Positions 32,604 through 41,970 of a DNA stretch of 64,000 nt are shown piece by piece. The notes under the pieces were generated by a model. That model saw only the letters and a program-made list of their open reading frames with translations, was not told the origin of the DNA and did not search any database. A program made the translations under genes and the position numbers. Numbering within the stretch: position 1 is the first letter of the stretch; every line of letters begins with the position of its first letter. Origin of the DNA: Synechococcus sp. MVIR-18-1 (GTDB taxonomy: Bacteria; Cyanobacteriota; Cyanobacteriia; PCC-6307; Cyanobiaceae). Location: the NCBI RefSeq assembly GCF_014279835.1, contig NZ_CP047942.1, forward strand, positions 1,922,001 through 1,986,000. Reading direction: 5' to 3'.

Positions 32604-32867
32604 GTGTCAGCCAACAACGTTGTCAACATCAAAAGCGGACGTCGCCCATCCCTTCGGGCCAAATTTTGTCTCAAATCCAGCGAGGCGTCGAACCGCGTTC
32701 TCGAACTGCTCGCTCCAGGCTCATTCGTCACCCTCGATAACCAACCTACAGATCTGCCTCCCTTTCAAGTGATCGAATGTCGTGGCGGCCTTTGCTGGGT
32801 GCGTCAGCAAGCCTGGGGACAGAACGTTCAGTGGGAAGTTGAGCATCGCCGTCTCACCTCCGCTTGA
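32604..32867 (+). CDS. Small conserved-looking cyanobacterial protein, function unknown
   Basis: An 87-residue protein beginning at GTG. The C-terminal half (LAPGSFVTLDNQPTDLPPFQVIECRGGLCWVRQQAWG) looks like a small beta barrel. It is 98 bases from the divergent tlyA and 65 bases before purB. No family could be named. Confidence 0.7.
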   Translation: MSANNVVNIKSGRRPSLRAKFCLKSSEASNRVLELLAPGSFVTLDNQPTDLPPFQVIECRGGLCWVRQQAWGQNVQWEVEHRRLTSA

Positions 32868-32932
32868 CGCCACGCGCAATGTCCAAGCCTTCAGCGCCAT
32901 ACATTGGTTGAGTTGTCGCCACGCGCTGGCCC

Positions 32933-34228
32933 TTGATCGAGAGATACACCCTGCCCGAGATGGGCGAGATCTGGACAGACCGGGCCAAATACCAAAGTTG
33001 GCTGGATGTTGAGGTTGCAGCCTGTGAGGCCAACTGCAGGCTTGGTCGTGTTCCAAAGGACGCGATGCAAACGATTCGCGAACAGTCGGCGTTTGAACCG
33101 GAGCGGATCCTTGAGATCGAGGCGGAGGTCCGCCACGACGTGATCGCCTTCTTGACCAATGTGAATGAGCACGTTGGTGATGCCGGGCGTTACATCCATG
33201 TCGGCATGACAAGTAGCGACGTGCTTGATACGGGCCTGGCGCTGCAGTTGAAAGCCTCCGTCGCGCTGCTGCGCCAAGAGTTGGCAGGCTTAGACGCCGC
33301 GATTGCCAAGCTGGCGGCGGAACACAAAGCCACCGTGATGATCGGCCGTTCTCATGCGATCCATGGCGAACCGATCACCTTTGGATTCAAGCTGGCTGGC
33401 TGGTTGGCCGAAACCCGCCGCAATCATGAGCGTCTGGCTCGCCTAGAGCGTGATGTGGCGGTAGGGCAGGTGAGCGGAGCGATGGGCACCTACGCCAATA
33501 CGGATCCAGAGGTGGAAAAGCTCACCTGCGAGATCCTCGGCCTCACTCCCGACACAGCGAGCACCCAGGTGATCTCCCGCGATCGCCATGCCGACTACGT
33601 GCAGATCCTCGCCCTGGTTGGAGCCTCGCTCGATCGCTTCTCCACCGAGATTCGCAACCTGCAGCGCACCGATGTTCTGGAGGTTGAAGAAAGCTTCGCC
33701 AAAGGACAGAAAGGAAGCTCGGCCATGCCCCATAAACGCAACCCGATTCGCAGCGAACGAATCAGCGGTTTAGCGCGCGTGCTGCGCAGCTACGTGGTAG
33801 CAGCCCTTGAAAACGTGGCTCTCTGGCACGAACGTGACATCAGCCACAGCTCAACAGAACGGATGATGCTGCCGGACTGCTCTGTGACCCTGCACTTCAT
33901 GCTGCGTGAGATGACCGCCGTCATCTCTGGCCTCGGCGTGTACCCAGAAAACATGGTCCGCAACATGAACGTCTATGGAGGCGTGGTCTTCAGCCAACGA
34001 GTCCTGCTCGCCCTGGTGGATGGTGGAATGAGCCGTGAGGATGCCTACGCCGTGGTGCAGCGCAATGCCCATAGCGCTTGGAACACCAATGGTGGTGACT
34101 TCCGCGCCAACCTTCAGAGCGATCCTGAGGTGAGCAACAAGCTCAATGCAGACCAACTGGCGGAGTGCTTCAGCACCGAGCTGCACCAAGCCAACCTGGG
34201 GGTGGTCTGGGACCGACTCGGACTCTGA
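32933..34228 (+). CDS. purB: Adenylosuccinate lyase
   Basis: A 431-residue enzyme for two steps of purine synthesis. The signature GSSAMPHKRNP is intact, with TSSDVLDTGLALQL and GRSHAIHGEPITFG. The start is a TTG (32933) giving MIERYTLPEMG, the normal family start; no ATG is available before residue 10. Confidence 0.97.
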   Translation: MIERYTLPEMGEIWTDRAKYQSWLDVEVAACEANCRLGRVPKDAMQTIREQSAFEPERILEIEAEVRHDVIAFLTNVNEHVGDAGRYIHVGMTSSDVLDTGLALQLKASVALLRQELAGLDAAIAKLAAEHKATVMIGRSHAIHGEPITFGFKLAGWLAETRRNHERLARLERDVAVGQVSGAMGTYANTDPEVEKLTCEILGLTPDTASTQVISRDRHADYVQILALVGASLDRFSTEIRNLQRTDVLEVEESFAKGQKGSSAMPHKRNPIRSERISGLARVLRSYVVAALENVALWHERDISHSSTERMMLPDCSVTLHFMLREMTAVISGLGVYPENMVRNMNVYGGVVFSQRVLLALVDGGMSREDAYAVVQRNAHSAWNTNGGDFRANLQSDPEVSNKLNADQLAECFSTELHQANLGVVWDRLGL

Positions 34229-34232
34229 GTGA

Positions 34233-34334
34233 ATGTTCTGGACTCCCTATGCCGACTGGATTTACGTGGTGGTGAGCGTCAGCGGGATGCTGCTCATCAT
34301 CGTGATGGTGCTTCGCCCTGACGCAAAGTCATGA
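34233..34334 (+). CDS. 33-residue membrane micro-protein between purB and fumC
   Basis: A short frame ([15 protein letters not shown]...) starting at ATG 34233, 4 bases after purB, and ending at a TGA that overlaps the fumC ATG by 4 bases. It has one long hydrophobic segment (about 10-27, [19 protein letters not shown]) and a short charged tail, RPDAKS. No family recognised. Exact fit between two genes supports it; no further evidence. Confidence 0.55.
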   Translation: MFWTPYADWIYVVVSVSGMLLIIVMVLRPDAKS

Positions 34335-35722
34335 CCCAAACAACTAGGACCGAACACGACAGCATGGGGCCGGTGGAGGTGCCGACTGAGGCCCTCTGGG
34401 GGGCACAGACCCAGCGCTCTCTCCAGAACTTCGCCATCAGCGATGACCGCGTTCCTGTTGATCTGATCCATGCCCTAGCGCAAATCAAACAGGCGGCGGC
34501 GATCGTGAACGCTCGCCTTGGCGTGTTGGATAACCACCGACGCGACCTGATCGTGAAGGTGGCTGCTGAGATTGCCGAGGGGCATCACGACGATCAATTC
34601 CCCCTGAGGGTTTGGCAAACCGGTAGCGGCACCCAAACGAACATGAACGTCAATGAGGTGATCAGCAACCTGGTTTCGCGGAGCGAAGGGGAGCCATTAG
34701 GAAGCCATCAGCCGGTCCACCCCAACGATCACGTCAACCGCTCTCAGTCGACCAACGACGCCTTCCCAGCAGCGATCCACATCGCTGCTGCCGCCGGCAT
34801 TGAACACCGACTGTTGCCGGAAGTCCAACGTCTCAGCGATGCTTTTGCCGCCAAGAGTGTGGCCTGGCAAGACATCGTGAAGATTGGCCGCACCCACCTG
34901 CAGGATGCGGTGCCGCTCACCCTTGGCCAAGAAGCTTCGGCCTGGCGCGATCAACTCAGAAGTGCCAGGAACCGGATCGAACGATCACTGCAGGAGCTGT
35001 ACCCGCTCCCGCTCGGCGGCACCGCCGTTGGAACGGGCCTCAATGCCCCAGACGGATTTGCAGACCAGGCCGCGACTGAACTGGCACGCCTGAGCGGCTT
35101 GCCCTTGGTCTCGGCACCAAACAAATTTGCTGTGATGGCAAGCCATGACGGACTGGTGAATGCCATGGGCCAGCTGCGACTCCTCGCGGTGAGCTTGCTG
35201 AAGATCGCCAACGACCTCCGTCTCCTCGCCTGCGGCCCACGTGCCGGCTTAGCGGAGCTGCACTTACCTGAGAACGAACCCGGCAGTTCGATCATGCCTG
35301 GAAAGGTGAACCCCACCCAGTGCGAAGCGATGGCCATGGTTTGCACCCAAGTGATCGGCCTCGATGCGGCCGTTGCGATCGCCGGGGCAGGCGGCCACCT
35401 GCAGATGAATGTCTACAAACCTCTGATCGGCTTCAACCTGCTGCAGACGATCAAGCTGCTCACCGATGCCTGCCATTTCTTCAGGGTGGCCATGGTGGAG
35501 GGCATCGAACCCAACCGCAGTCGCATCCAACGCGACGTGGAGCAATCCCTGATGCTCGTAACTCCTCTGGCACCTGTGATCGGTTACGACAAGGCCAGTG
35601 CGATCGCTAAGTACGCCCACGAGCAGGGATCAAGCCTGCGCGATGCGGCCCTAGAGCTGGGCTATGTGAGTGCGACGGAGTTCGATCGCATTATTGACCC
35701 TGCAGCCATGACAAACCCTTGA
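34331..35722 (+). CDS. fumC: Class II fumarase
   Basis: A 463-residue enzyme interconverting fumarate and malate. Signature [16 protein letters not shown], and conserved [15 protein letters not shown] and [13 protein letters not shown]. Same superfamily as the neighbouring PurB. The ATG overlaps the micro-ORF stop. Confidence 0.97.
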   Translation: MTQTTRTEHDSMGPVEVPTEALWGAQTQRSLQNFAISDDRVPVDLIHALAQIKQAAAIVNARLGVLDNHRRDLIVKVAAEIAEGHHDDQFPLRVWQTGSGTQTNMNVNEVISNLVSRSEGEPLGSHQPVHPNDHVNRSQSTNDAFPAAIHIAAAAGIEHRLLPEVQRLSDAFAAKSVAWQDIVKIGRTHLQDAVPLTLGQEASAWRDQLRSARNRIERSLQELYPLPLGGTAVGTGLNAPDGFADQAATELARLSGLPLVSAPNKFAVMASHDGLVNAMGQLRLLAVSLLKIANDLRLLACGPRAGLAELHLPENEPGSSIMPGKVNPTQCEAMAMVCTQVIGLDAAVAIAGAGGHLQMNVYKPLIGFNLLQTIKLLTDACHFFRVAMVEGIEPNRSRIQRDVEQSLMLVTPLAPVIGYDKASAIAKYAHEQGSSLRDAALELGYVSATEFDRIIDPAAMTNP

Positions 35723-35727
35723 TCCGT

Positions 35728-38463
35728 TCAGGCCGCCCGTTCAGTCGCTGCATTGAGGCCACTGGATTCGGCAGCCGCGGCCTTAAGCACCTGATCAGCC
35801 TCGGCAACCGGGAAACGATTAATCGCGGTTAACGCCGCACGGGCGTTCTTGCGCAGCTGCTCACTAATCGCCTCGCAATAAGGCACCTGGGCTAAGAGAT
35901 CCACTGTGCGCCGCATGATCCGCACGACATCGCCTTCATCCAAAGAGGTGTTAGCGATCAGATCATTCCAGGTTGTCCCCTTGGCCCAAGCCTCAACCAA
36001 GCCCATCAATTCAGGCTCCCACCAAGCGGGCACCACCACCTTGAAGCGCTCCTGAGCCCGCAGAAGCTCCCGACGGATCCCTGACAACTCATGCAGGGCC
36101 TCTTCGGCAAGAGGAGGGGCCGGGAATGCACTCCATAGATCTGGGCGGTTCACCTCCGTGCTGATCGCCTCAAACACAGCGGCCAGTTCTGCTGGAGGCA
36201 ATTCATCGAGATGACCGCTCATCAGTGCCAGGCCTAGCCAGAGCTCGTTGTCGCCACGAAGAGCGGCAACGGTGCGACCAATCTCCGTGGGCTCCAAGTC
36301 ATCCAGGCAGCCAAAATGCCGCAGGATCTCAATGAGAGCCAGGAATGTCTCCCAATGCCGGTTGGAACGGTGATGGAGCAATTGCTGACGCTCACCGATT
36401 TCATGTTCAAGATCTTCCATGCGTCGCCGGTGCTTCTTGAGTTGCTTGCGATCTCCCCAGCGATGAGCCGGATGCCCCTCTAGCTGATCTTCCAACTCCT
36501 GGACGAGGCGCACTTGAGCCAACACTTCGCCCGCCAAGTCGTACTGAGCGGTGGTCATGTCATGACGACGTGCCATATGTGCCACCGCCAAAGCCAAACG
36601 TCCACTCTCCTGATCGCCATGACGGAGCTCACCGGAACGGCTGAGATCAGGTGACATCACGCCATCAACTTGCAAACAGCTCAATTCCGCATGCAAACTC
36701 ACGACCCCCTGACAGGGCAACAGGATCCAAACGTTGTCTTGCGTTAAACAAAGCAACAAGGGGAACTGCCCAGGGCCATCGCATTTCTCCACGATCACGG
36801 CCGGCGTTACCCCCCCACGCAGCCGAGGGGATTTAAGGCTGACCAACGATCCAACGCTTGCAAACTGAAGGGCAATCGTCAGTTCGTGGGCCAGGGTTTC
36901 TTCAGCCTGCTGCTGAAGAATCCTGAGCAGACGTCTCTCCTCGCGGAGACGGCCACGATGTTTCTCGTATTCCTCAAAGTCTTCCCACGGCACATCACCG
37001 GCCGTGCCTTGCAGTTGGGCCAGCTGCATCCGCAACTCACCAAGATGATCTTCTTCATCTACCAGATCCAAACTGGCGAGATAGCGGCCAAAGCTGCGCT
37101 CCACCAGCTCTCTTGCCTTAGCTAGGTCATGACGCTGCAACAGGTTGAGCACCATGCCGTAGCTGGGGGTGAATTGACTCACCAACGGATCAGAAGGGCT
37201 TGTGGCCAACTGAGCCGCCTCACGTACCCCCTCAAATCGACTCTGAACAGTCACCACGTAGCCCTGCGTGTCTAAACCGCGACGGCCCGCGCGACCAGCC
37301 ATTTGCAGAAACTCACTGGCCATTAAGGGGCGATGCCCCCGTTCTGTGCGCTTCGAGAGCGATGCGATCACCGTGCTGCGCGCCGGCATATTGATGCCCG
37401 CCGCCAATGTTTCGGTGGCAAACACCACCTTTACCAACCCCTGCTGAAATAACTCCTCAATCAACTCTTTCCAAGCAGGCAGCACTCCGGCGTGATGGGA
37501 AGCAATCCCGCGTAGCAACGCGTCTGCATGCAGGCCATCGCGTACAGCCTCAGGATTTGCGGCTGTATAGGCCTCAAGCCGATCGCGAATGATGGCTTGC
37601 TCGGCCTCTGTGACCAAACACTGCACCCCAAGGTCGCGCACGGCCTTGTCACAATTACGTCGACTGAAAATGAAATAGATGGCGGGGAGCATCTCCCTTT
37701 GCGCCATTTGGGCCACCACAAAGCTGATCGGCGGTGCTTCCGGCTGAGGCGGCCTTGGCGAACGACCTTTGCGCTTGTGCCCTTTTGGAGCACGCCAAAC
37801 CTTGCAATTGGGATGGATTCCAGTCCCCTGTTCATTCAAAAGCGGATGGAGACCCTTCGCACTACAAAAACTGAACTGCAGAGGAACCGGACGAAAATCA
37901 CTGAGCACCAAACGTGTCGGACCGTGCACCTTCTCGATCCAATCGGTGAGTTGCCCCGCATTGGCAACGGTGGCGGATAACGCCACCAATTGGACTGAAG
38001 GTGGACAGTGAATGATCGATTCTTCCCAGACGGTGCCCCGCTGAGAATCATTCATGTAGTGGCATTCATCGAGAACGACCGACTCCACATCGGCAAGCGG
38101 ATCGTCATGCTCATCCACCTCGGCATAAAGCATGTTGCGGAAAATCTCGGTGGTCATCACCACCACTCGAGCCTCACGGTTAACGCTCAGGTCACCCGTC
38201 ATCAAGCCAACATTTTCCGCTCCAAACTCTTCGCGAAAATCGCGCAACTTTTGATTGGATAAGGCCTTTAGAGGTGTTGTGTAGAACACTTTTTGACCAT
38301 GGGCAATCGCCCGATGAATGGCGTACTCGCCTACCAGCGTCTTGCCAGATCCCGTGGGAGCACTCACCACAACGGAATGCCCTTGATTCAAGGCATCAAT
38401 CGATTCCAACTGAAACCCATCTAAAGGGAATGGAAACAGCTGGGAAACATCCGGTGACACCAT
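35728..38463 (-). CDS. Ski2/Mtr4-like DEAD/DEAH-box RNA helicase with DSHCT domain
   Basis: A 911-residue helicase. Motif I is APTGSGKTLVGEYA, motif II VVLDECHYMND, motif III ALSATVANAG, and motif VI AGRAGRRGLDTQG. The C-terminal part (about 720-900) contains the rRNA-processing arch/DSHCT-type region. Probably acts in RNA processing or turnover. It is convergent with fumC, 5 bases apart. Confidence 0.9.
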   Translation of the reverse strand: MVSPDVSQLFPFPLDGFQLESIDALNQGHSVVVSAPTGSGKTLVGEYAIHRAIAHGQKVFYTTPLKALSNQKLRDFREEFGAENVGLMTGDLSVNREARVVVMTTEIFRNMLYAEVDEHDDPLADVESVVLDECHYMNDSQRGTVWEESIIHCPPSVQLVALSATVANAGQLTDWIEKVHGPTRLVLSDFRPVPLQFSFCSAKGLHPLLNEQGTGIHPNCKVWRAPKGHKRKGRSPRPPQPEAPPISFVVAQMAQREMLPAIYFIFSRRNCDKAVRDLGVQCLVTEAEQAIIRDRLEAYTAANPEAVRDGLHADALLRGIASHHAGVLPAWKELIEELFQQGLVKVVFATETLAAGINMPARSTVIASLSKRTERGHRPLMASEFLQMAGRAGRRGLDTQGYVVTVQSRFEGVREAAQLATSPSDPLVSQFTPSYGMVLNLLQRHDLAKARELVERSFGRYLASLDLVDEEDHLGELRMQLAQLQGTAGDVPWEDFEEYEKHRGRLREERRLLRILQQQAEETLAHELTIALQFASVGSLVSLKSPRLRGGVTPAVIVEKCDGPGQFPLLLCLTQDNVWILLPCQGVVSLHAELSCLQVDGVMSPDLSRSGELRHGDQESGRLALAVAHMARRHDMTTAQYDLAGEVLAQVRLVQELEDQLEGHPAHRWGDRKQLKKHRRRMEDLEHEIGERQQLLHHRSNRHWETFLALIEILRHFGCLDDLEPTEIGRTVAALRGDNELWLGLALMSGHLDELPPAELAAVFEAISTEVNRPDLWSAFPAPPLAEEALHELSGIRRELLRAQERFKVVVPAWWEPELMGLVEAWAKGTTWNDLIANTSLDEGDVVRIMRRTVDLLAQVPYCEAISEQLRKNARAALTAINRFPVAEADQVLKAAAAESSGLNAATERAA

Positions 38464-38511
38464 CGTTGAATCCTAGGGATTGCGCGAGCAGGGAGCAGCA
38501 AACTGGCCAAC

Positions 38512-39672
38512 ATGAGCAGCCCGTCTCAAGCACGCCGACGTCAACTCCGCACGTGGAGGCCCAATCCAAATGGATCAGGGCTGCTTCCAGTCCATGCCAC
38601 CGATCAAGGCGATGAGGAGCCGCGTTGTCTGGTGGATTTAGCCAGCAACGATTACCTCAATCTGGCTCAGCACCCAGAGCTCATCGCGGCAGCAACAGAA
38701 GAAATCAAGCGAAGCGGGGTAGGAGCCGGTGGGTCCCGGCTCGTGAGCGGCAGCCGCCCGGTGCATGACCAACTGGAACACCAGCTAGCGCAGTGGTTGA
38801 ACCGAGATCGCGTTCTGCTCTACCCAAGCGGATTTCAAGCCAATCTTGCCGCCGTTCTTGCACTCGCCGACCGCCGTACGCCAGTACTGGCTGACCGGCT
38901 CTGTCATCACTCCTTACTCACTGGAGTGCAAGCCAGTGGTGCGCGCCTACAGCGCTTTGCCCACAACGACCTCATCGATCTCAACCGCAAACTGGAGCGC
39001 TGCCGGGACCGGCACCCAGGACAACAACCGCTGGTGATCACGGAAAGCCTATTCAGCATGGAGGGCACCAGTCCCAACCTGAGCGCCATGGCTGAGCTCT
39101 GCTCCAGCCACGCTGCCCGACTCCTGGTGGATGAAGCCCATGCCCTGGGCGTCCTGGGAGATGGGGGACGTGGTCTCAGCCATGCCCTCCCTCACAAGGC
39201 TGTGACCATGCTCAGTGGCACCTTTGGGAAGGCCTTTGGAAGCGGTGGAGCCTTTCTGGCCTGCGATGCAGACCTCGGCGAAACCCTGCTCCAAACCAGT
39301 GGCGCCTTTCGCTACACCACAGCGTTAGCACCATCCCTTGCCGCAGCAGCTCTTGCAGCATTAACGCTGATGCAACGCCATCCCAATTGGTCGGAGGAAC
39401 TCCTAGCAACGAGCCAACAGTGGCGCTCCGCTCTCGCTGCCGCTGGATGGACCCGTCCAGGCGGAGCAGGTCCGATTCTCCCCCTCGTGATCGGTTCAGA
39501 CCAAGCAGCTCTTGATCGCCAACAAACCCTCGAAGCCGCAGGGCTGTTGAGCATTGCCATCCGTCCCCCCACCGTTCCCGAAGGAACGGCCCGACTTCGC
39601 CTTGTCGTACGTCGGCTCCTGCCCGATGGGACATTGGACACGCTGCTTCAAGCCCTCTCTCTGAGCCGATAG
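38512..39672 (+). CDS. bioF: 8-amino-7-oxononanoate synthase
   Basis: A 386-residue PLP enzyme, first step of biotin ring assembly. DLASNDYLNLAQHPEL at the start, VDEAHALGVLG, and the PLP lysine in SGTFGKAFGS. First of six close genes that form the biotin operon. Confidence 0.96.
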   Translation: MSSPSQARRRQLRTWRPNPNGSGLLPVHATDQGDEEPRCLVDLASNDYLNLAQHPELIAAATEEIKRSGVGAGGSRLVSGSRPVHDQLEHQLAQWLNRDRVLLYPSGFQANLAAVLALADRRTPVLADRLCHHSLLTGVQASGARLQRFAHNDLIDLNRKLERCRDRHPGQQPLVITESLFSMEGTSPNLSAMAELCSSHAARLLVDEAHALGVLGDGGRGLSHALPHKAVTMLSGTFGKAFGSGGAFLACDADLGETLLQTSGAFRYTTALAPSLAAAALAALTLMQRHPNWSEELLATSQQWRSALAAAGWTRPGGAGPILPLVIGSDQAALDRQQTLEAAGLLSIAIRPPTVPEGTARLRLVVRRLLPDGTLDTLLQALSLSR

Positions 39673-39678
39673 GTCCCG

Positions 39679-40404
39679 ATGAAACAGGTCATCGCTATGC
39701 ACGGCTGGAGCGGAGACAGCCATTCATGGGCGCCCTGGATCCGGCATTTCAAGCATCACCATTGGTCTTGGCAAAGCGGTGAGCGTGGTTATGGCAAGCG
39801 CCAGGAGCACATGCCCTTTTGGCAAGACGACCAAGATCCAATAAAGCTGCAACGCCGCGTAGTAATTGCCCACTCCCTAGGGCCGCATCTGCTCCCAGAT
39901 GCCGTATTTGCCAAGGCCACCGATGTGGTGTTGCTGGCAAGTTTTTCCAGATTTGTGCCGCAAGGAGCCAAAGGTCGCGCGCTCAACACCGGCTTGAAGA
40001 GCATGCGCCGCTGCCTTGGTAGCGAGGCTGAGGCCGAGATGCTCACGACCTTTTTAAGGCGGGCGGCAGCGCCATCGCCGCCAGACGGCCTCCCACGCGG
40101 CCCCATTCACGAAGGACTGTCCAGCCAGGGGCGTCAACGCTTAACCGACGACTTAGATCGGCTGATCGCAAGCGCAGAGTTACCGCCAGGGCTGCAAGCA
40201 ACAACCAGAGTGTTGGTGGTAGAGGCAGAACAAGACGCAATCGTGGTGCCAGTCGCCAGACAAGAGCTGCGCGATGCAGTTGAGACCCGACTGCAGCATC
40301 CAGCAGAGCACTGGTGCATGCCCGATAGCGGGCATGCACTGTTGGTGCCAGATCTACTGATGCGCATCCAGCGATGGCTCGATCAGGCCCCTGAAGAGCG
40401 ATGA
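39679..40404 (+). CDS. bioK: Pimeloyl-ACP methyl ester esterase, BioK type
   Basis: A 241-residue alpha/beta hydrolase. Oxyanion region MHGWSGDSHSW, nucleophile Ser in VVIAHSLGPHLL, later Asp in EAEQDAIVV and His in PDSGHALLV. It replaces BioH in marine Synechococcus/Prochlorococcus; the BioK name comes from work on such clusters. It would free pimeloyl-ACP made by BioC. It lies between bioF and bioC and overlaps bioC by 4 bases, which supports the role. Confidence 0.82.
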   Translation: MKQVIAMHGWSGDSHSWAPWIRHFKHHHWSWQSGERGYGKRQEHMPFWQDDQDPIKLQRRVVIAHSLGPHLLPDAVFAKATDVVLLASFSRFVPQGAKGRALNTGLKSMRRCLGSEAEAEMLTTFLRRAAAPSPPDGLPRGPIHEGLSSQGRQRLTDDLDRLIASAELPPGLQATTRVLVVEAEQDAIVVPVARQELRDAVETRLQHPAEHWCMPDSGHALLVPDLLMRIQRWLDQAPEER

Positions 40405-41156
40405 GCAACTCCTGGGGGGCAAAGGTTCTACAACGCTTCGATGGCGCAGCAGCCCAATACAACAAGGCAGCCCGTCTGCAAACGGCTATGGCCTGGCGAC
40501 TCGCCGGGTGCTGCAAGCGACTCCCCATTCCATCAGGTCGATGGCTGGATCTCGGAAGTGGAACGGGATTGCTTGCCGATGCCATCGAACAACGGAACCC
40601 CGGCAGGGTGGTGGAACGCATCGATGGAAGCCCATCCATGCTGGCCCGCAACTCCCGTCCAGACCACACGCAGCTGTGGGATTTAAATCAGCCCCTCCAA
40701 TCCTGGGACGACGCACCAACGCTGATCGCCTCCAGTTTCTGCCTCCACTGGTTGTCCGATCCCGGCACAAGACTGCAGAACTGGTTCGAGTGTCTAGCCC
40801 CTGGTGGGTGGTTAATCGTGGCGCTGCCGGTTGAAGGCTGCTTCCCGCAATGGCAGGCAGCGGCACACCAAGCGGCAGTCCCCTGCTCGGCCTTGTCCTT
40901 TCCAACGACCCAAGCGTTGCTGGCCTCGATACCGAAACAGCAGGTCAGGCAACAACAACAGCTCTGCTTTAGCGAACAAGCCAGCCACATCACGGCTCTC
41001 TTAAGGCCCATGCAAAACATTGGCGCCGGAACCAGCACCCACTCAGCTCTCAGCGTGAAGCAATGGCGTCAGCTCAGCGCCCACTGGCCTGAGCGATCTG
41101 CTGAAGGGCAAGTCAGATTGACCTGGTTGATCCAAATCCTGGTGATCGAGCGATGA
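40401..41156 (+). CDS. bioC: Malonyl-ACP O-methyltransferase
   Basis: A 251-residue SAM-dependent enzyme that masks malonyl-ACP so fatty acid synthesis can build pimelate. SAM site WLDLGSGTGLLADAI, then RIDGSPSML and ASSFCLHWLSDP, the BioC pattern. Overlaps both bioK and bioD by 4 bases. Confidence 0.9.
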   Translation: MSNSWGAKVLQRFDGAAAQYNKAARLQTAMAWRLAGCCKRLPIPSGRWLDLGSGTGLLADAIEQRNPGRVVERIDGSPSMLARNSRPDHTQLWDLNQPLQSWDDAPTLIASSFCLHWLSDPGTRLQNWFECLAPGGWLIVALPVEGCFPQWQAAAHQAAVPCSALSFPTTQALLASIPKQQVRQQQQLCFSEQASHITALLRPMQNIGAGTSTHSALSVKQWRQLSAHWPERSAEGQVRLTWLIQILVIER

Positions 41157-41815
41157 ATACGCCTCCCCTTCGTTTGGTGATCTGCGGAACAGACACCGAT
41201 GTCGGAAAAACAATCGTTAGCGCCCTCTTTGTTCAAGGCTTAGAAGCCACCTATTGGAAACCGGTCCAAAGCGGAACGGAAGGCGGTGGTGATCGTCAAC
41301 GGGTCATCGATCTTCTGGAGCTTCCCGAGGAGCGTTGGCAACCAGAAGCCTATGCATTCCAAGCTCCCGTTTCACCGCACTGGGCTGCTGAACAAGAGAG
41401 GCGATGCATTGACCCCGAGCAGCTCCAGTTGCCAGCCATCGATCAACCGTTGGTGGTGGAGACCGCTGGAGGCCTGATGGTGCCACTCACACGCCACTGG
41501 CTGCAAATCCAACAATTGCAACGGTGGCAGCTTCCGGTGGTGTTGGTAGCCCGCAGTGAGCTGGGAACCTTGAACCACACGCTTCTCAGTTTGGAAGCAC
41601 TGAGAAGTCGGCACATTCCAATCCTTGGGCTGGTGATCAATGGCCCTTCCCATGCCGATAATCCCCGCACCCTGAATGAACTCGGCGATGTCCCTTTGCT
41701 CTGCGAATTACCACCACTGGAACAACTAAATGCCGCGGCCCTTGCCAGGCAATGGCAGGTTCAGAACGTGAAAGCTAAGGTCGAAACCGAGATCAATCGT
41801 TTACAGGCTTCTTGA
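41153..41815 (+). CDS. bioD: ATP-dependent dethiobiotin synthetase
   Basis: A 220-residue enzyme closing the ureido ring. P-loop GTDTDVGKTIVSALF and YWKPVQSGTEGG are diagnostic. Stop overlaps the ATG of the next micro-ORF by one base. Confidence 0.95.
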   Translation: MNTPPLRLVICGTDTDVGKTIVSALFVQGLEATYWKPVQSGTEGGGDRQRVIDLLELPEERWQPEAYAFQAPVSPHWAAEQERRCIDPEQLQLPAIDQPLVVETAGGLMVPLTRHWLQIQQLQRWQLPVVLVARSELGTLNHTLLSLEALRSRHIPILGLVINGPSHADNPRTLNELGDVPLLCELPPLEQLNAAALARQWQVQNVKAKVETEINRLQAS

Positions 41816-41970
41816 TGAATCGCCGTCAAACCGGAGCCGCTGTGGCTGTTGCCTTCCTTTGCGCAGGAATTTTGGTGTTATTCACCGATGTGGAAGTCGG
41901 GTTTGTGCGTTGGTTTAACTGTGGCCCGATCGCCACGGAATCTGAACAAAACAGTGAAATGTGCCGCTGA
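41815..41970 (+). CDS. 51-residue membrane micro-protein in the biotin operon
   Basis: A short frame (MNRRQTGAAVAVAFL...) starting on the bioD stop (TGATG) and ending 10 bases into bioA. It has a basic start and one membrane segment (about 7-24, GAAVAVAFLCAGILVLFT), then two Cys (NCGPIA, MCR end). No family recognised. The overlaps suggest translation with the operon. Confidence 0.6.
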   Translation: MNRRQTGAAVAVAFLCAGILVLFTDVEVGFVRWFNCGPIATESEQNSEMCR

